Position numbers and translations under genes: made by a program | Notes under the pieces: generated by a model | Seen by the model: only the letters and a program-made list of their open reading frames with translations | Told to the model about the DNA's origin: nothing | Databases searched by the model: none | Origin: CAZADH01 sp964483805 | Lineage (GTDB): Bacteria > Muiribacteriota > Ozemobacteria > Ozemobacterales > Ozemobacteraceae | Reading direction: 5' to 3' | Length of the DNA stretch: 5,957 bases | NCBI GenBank assembly: GCA_964483805.1 | Contig: CAZADH010000345.1 | Span: 1-5,957 of the forward strand | Shown: positions 5,080 through 5,957 of the stretch, one piece after another | Layout: each line of letters starts with the position of its first letter | Numbering within the stretch: position 1 is the stretch's first letter

Positions 5080-5957
5080 GGCGTCGACGGGCGGAACAAT
5101 CCGGCGGCGGTGACGACGGCATTGACTCAATTGCCGCAGACATTGGCCGCCGTGCAGGAACCGGCGGCGTTGGCCGATTGGTGCCGGACCACCGCCGCTC
5201 CTGGGTTCTCGGCGCGCAACCTGCCCGGAGTCGCAGTGTTTGCCAACGCGATGTGGCTCGTCGGTGGCTACAACGGCACCGCCTACTGCAACGACGCCTG
5301 GACGTCGGCCGATGGCGTGTCGTGGCGCAAGGTCCTCACTGCTGGCCAGTTCGCCGGCCGGTCGGGGCATGCACTGTTGGTGATGAACGACAAGCTGTGG
5401 CTGGTGGGTGGCGTCTATCGCGATGGCGCGGGCGCGATCAAACGGTGCAACGACGTCTGGTCATCGGCCGACGGCATTGACTGGACGCAGGAAACCCAGG
5501 CGGCGGGGTTCTCGGGGCGGTCGGCGTTCGGCGCCGCCGTGCTCAACAATAAAATGTATGTCGTCGCGGGTTACGACGGCGCCTACTGCAACGATGTCTG
5601 GACTTCGGCCGACGGTCGCACCTGGACCGTGGCGTCAGCCTCGATTGCCTTTGCGCCACGCAGCGGTGCGTCGCTGACCGCATTCAATGGCAAGCTGTGG
5701 CTGATCGGCGGCACAAATGGCAATACAGTGTATGACGAAGTCTGGTCGTCGGCTGACGGCGCGACCTGGCAACGGGTGACGGCGACGCCGTCGACCGCCA
5801 GTAAGCGGTGTTTCCATGTCGCGGCTGCCGGTGACGGCCGCCTGTGGTTGATCGGTGGCAACATCGGCACGGCCCTCGAAAGCGCGGTGTGGTCGAGCGC
5901 CGACGGCACGACCTGGACGCAGGCGAGCGGGCGGCTGTGCTTCCCCGAGCGCCAGGG
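5080..5957 (+). CDS. Kelch-repeat beta-propeller domain, partial at both ends
   Basis: The frame with codons beginning at 5080 is open to the window end (292 codons, no stop) and has no start of its own near the gap. After a lead-in with a helical stretch (about 5083-5205) come Kelch-type blades beginning near 5206, 5350, 5509, 5650 and 5800; a sixth starts at 5941 and is cut off. Each blade is 47-53 residues with the pattern R-x(n)-LWL(V/I)GG-x(n)-(C)NDVW-(T/S)-SADG-x-x-W. Blades 1-3 carry a Cys before NDxW, while blades 4 and 5 have diverged (YDEVW, LESAVW). Kelch propellers usually have six or seven blades and bind protein or glycan, or occasionally act as oxidases or epimerases; no catalytic signature is visible. 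It is probably the C-terminal part of the lipoprotein starting at 4475 and thus displayed at the envelope. Confidence 0.85.

Noticed and set aside
5070..5113. Genuine frameshift or premature stop in the Kelch lipoprotein gene
   Set aside because: The phase change coincides exactly with the 10-N placeholder, so it is explained by unknown gap length rather than mutation.

Overview
This is a GC-rich window of about 6 kb in which every supported gene reads on the + strand. It most likely comes from a metagenome-assembled or draft genome, because it contains a scaffold gap of exactly 10 N at 5070-5079. Two lipoprotein signal peptides, with Ser or Gln after the lipidated Cys, suggest a diderm (Gram-negative-type) environmental bacterium. 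The taxon cannot be fixed from the sequence; a Riflebacteria-like or other deep-branching lineage is only a guess.

Layout. (1) 161-1141 encodes a complete ornithine carbamoyltransferase (argF/arcB type) with a good ribosome binding site. (2) 1142-1329 is a short intergenic region almost filled with GC-rich palindromes, three of which look like diverged copies of one short palindromic repeat. (3) 1330-2952 encodes a 540-residue signalling protein with FHA, GAF and GGDEF domains. Its GGDEF catalytic signature is degenerate (GEGEF), but the RxxD inhibitory site is intact, so it looks like a c-di-GMP receptor rather than a synthase. (4) 2953-3254 is a relatively AT-rich region with two promoter candidates and a foldable three-way-junction-like element. 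(5) 3255-4109 encodes an orphan secreted lipoprotein and is followed by a strong intrinsic terminator at 4194-4238. (6) 4239-4474 has short tandem and inverted repeats but no gene. (7) 4475 to the window end is most simply one large gene split by the N gap: a lipoprotein N-terminal region followed by a Kelch-type beta-propeller with five full blades and the start of a sixth. The gene runs off the window.

How the genes may work together. The OTCase is central metabolism and probably unrelated to the rest. The FHA-GAF-GGDEF protein is a cytoplasmic sensor/receptor, and the two lipoproteins are envelope or surface proteins. A link in which c-di-GMP signalling controls surface lipoproteins is conceivable, but only adjacency supports it. 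The lipoprotein at 3255 appears to have its own promoter and terminator, so it is probably a separate transcription unit.
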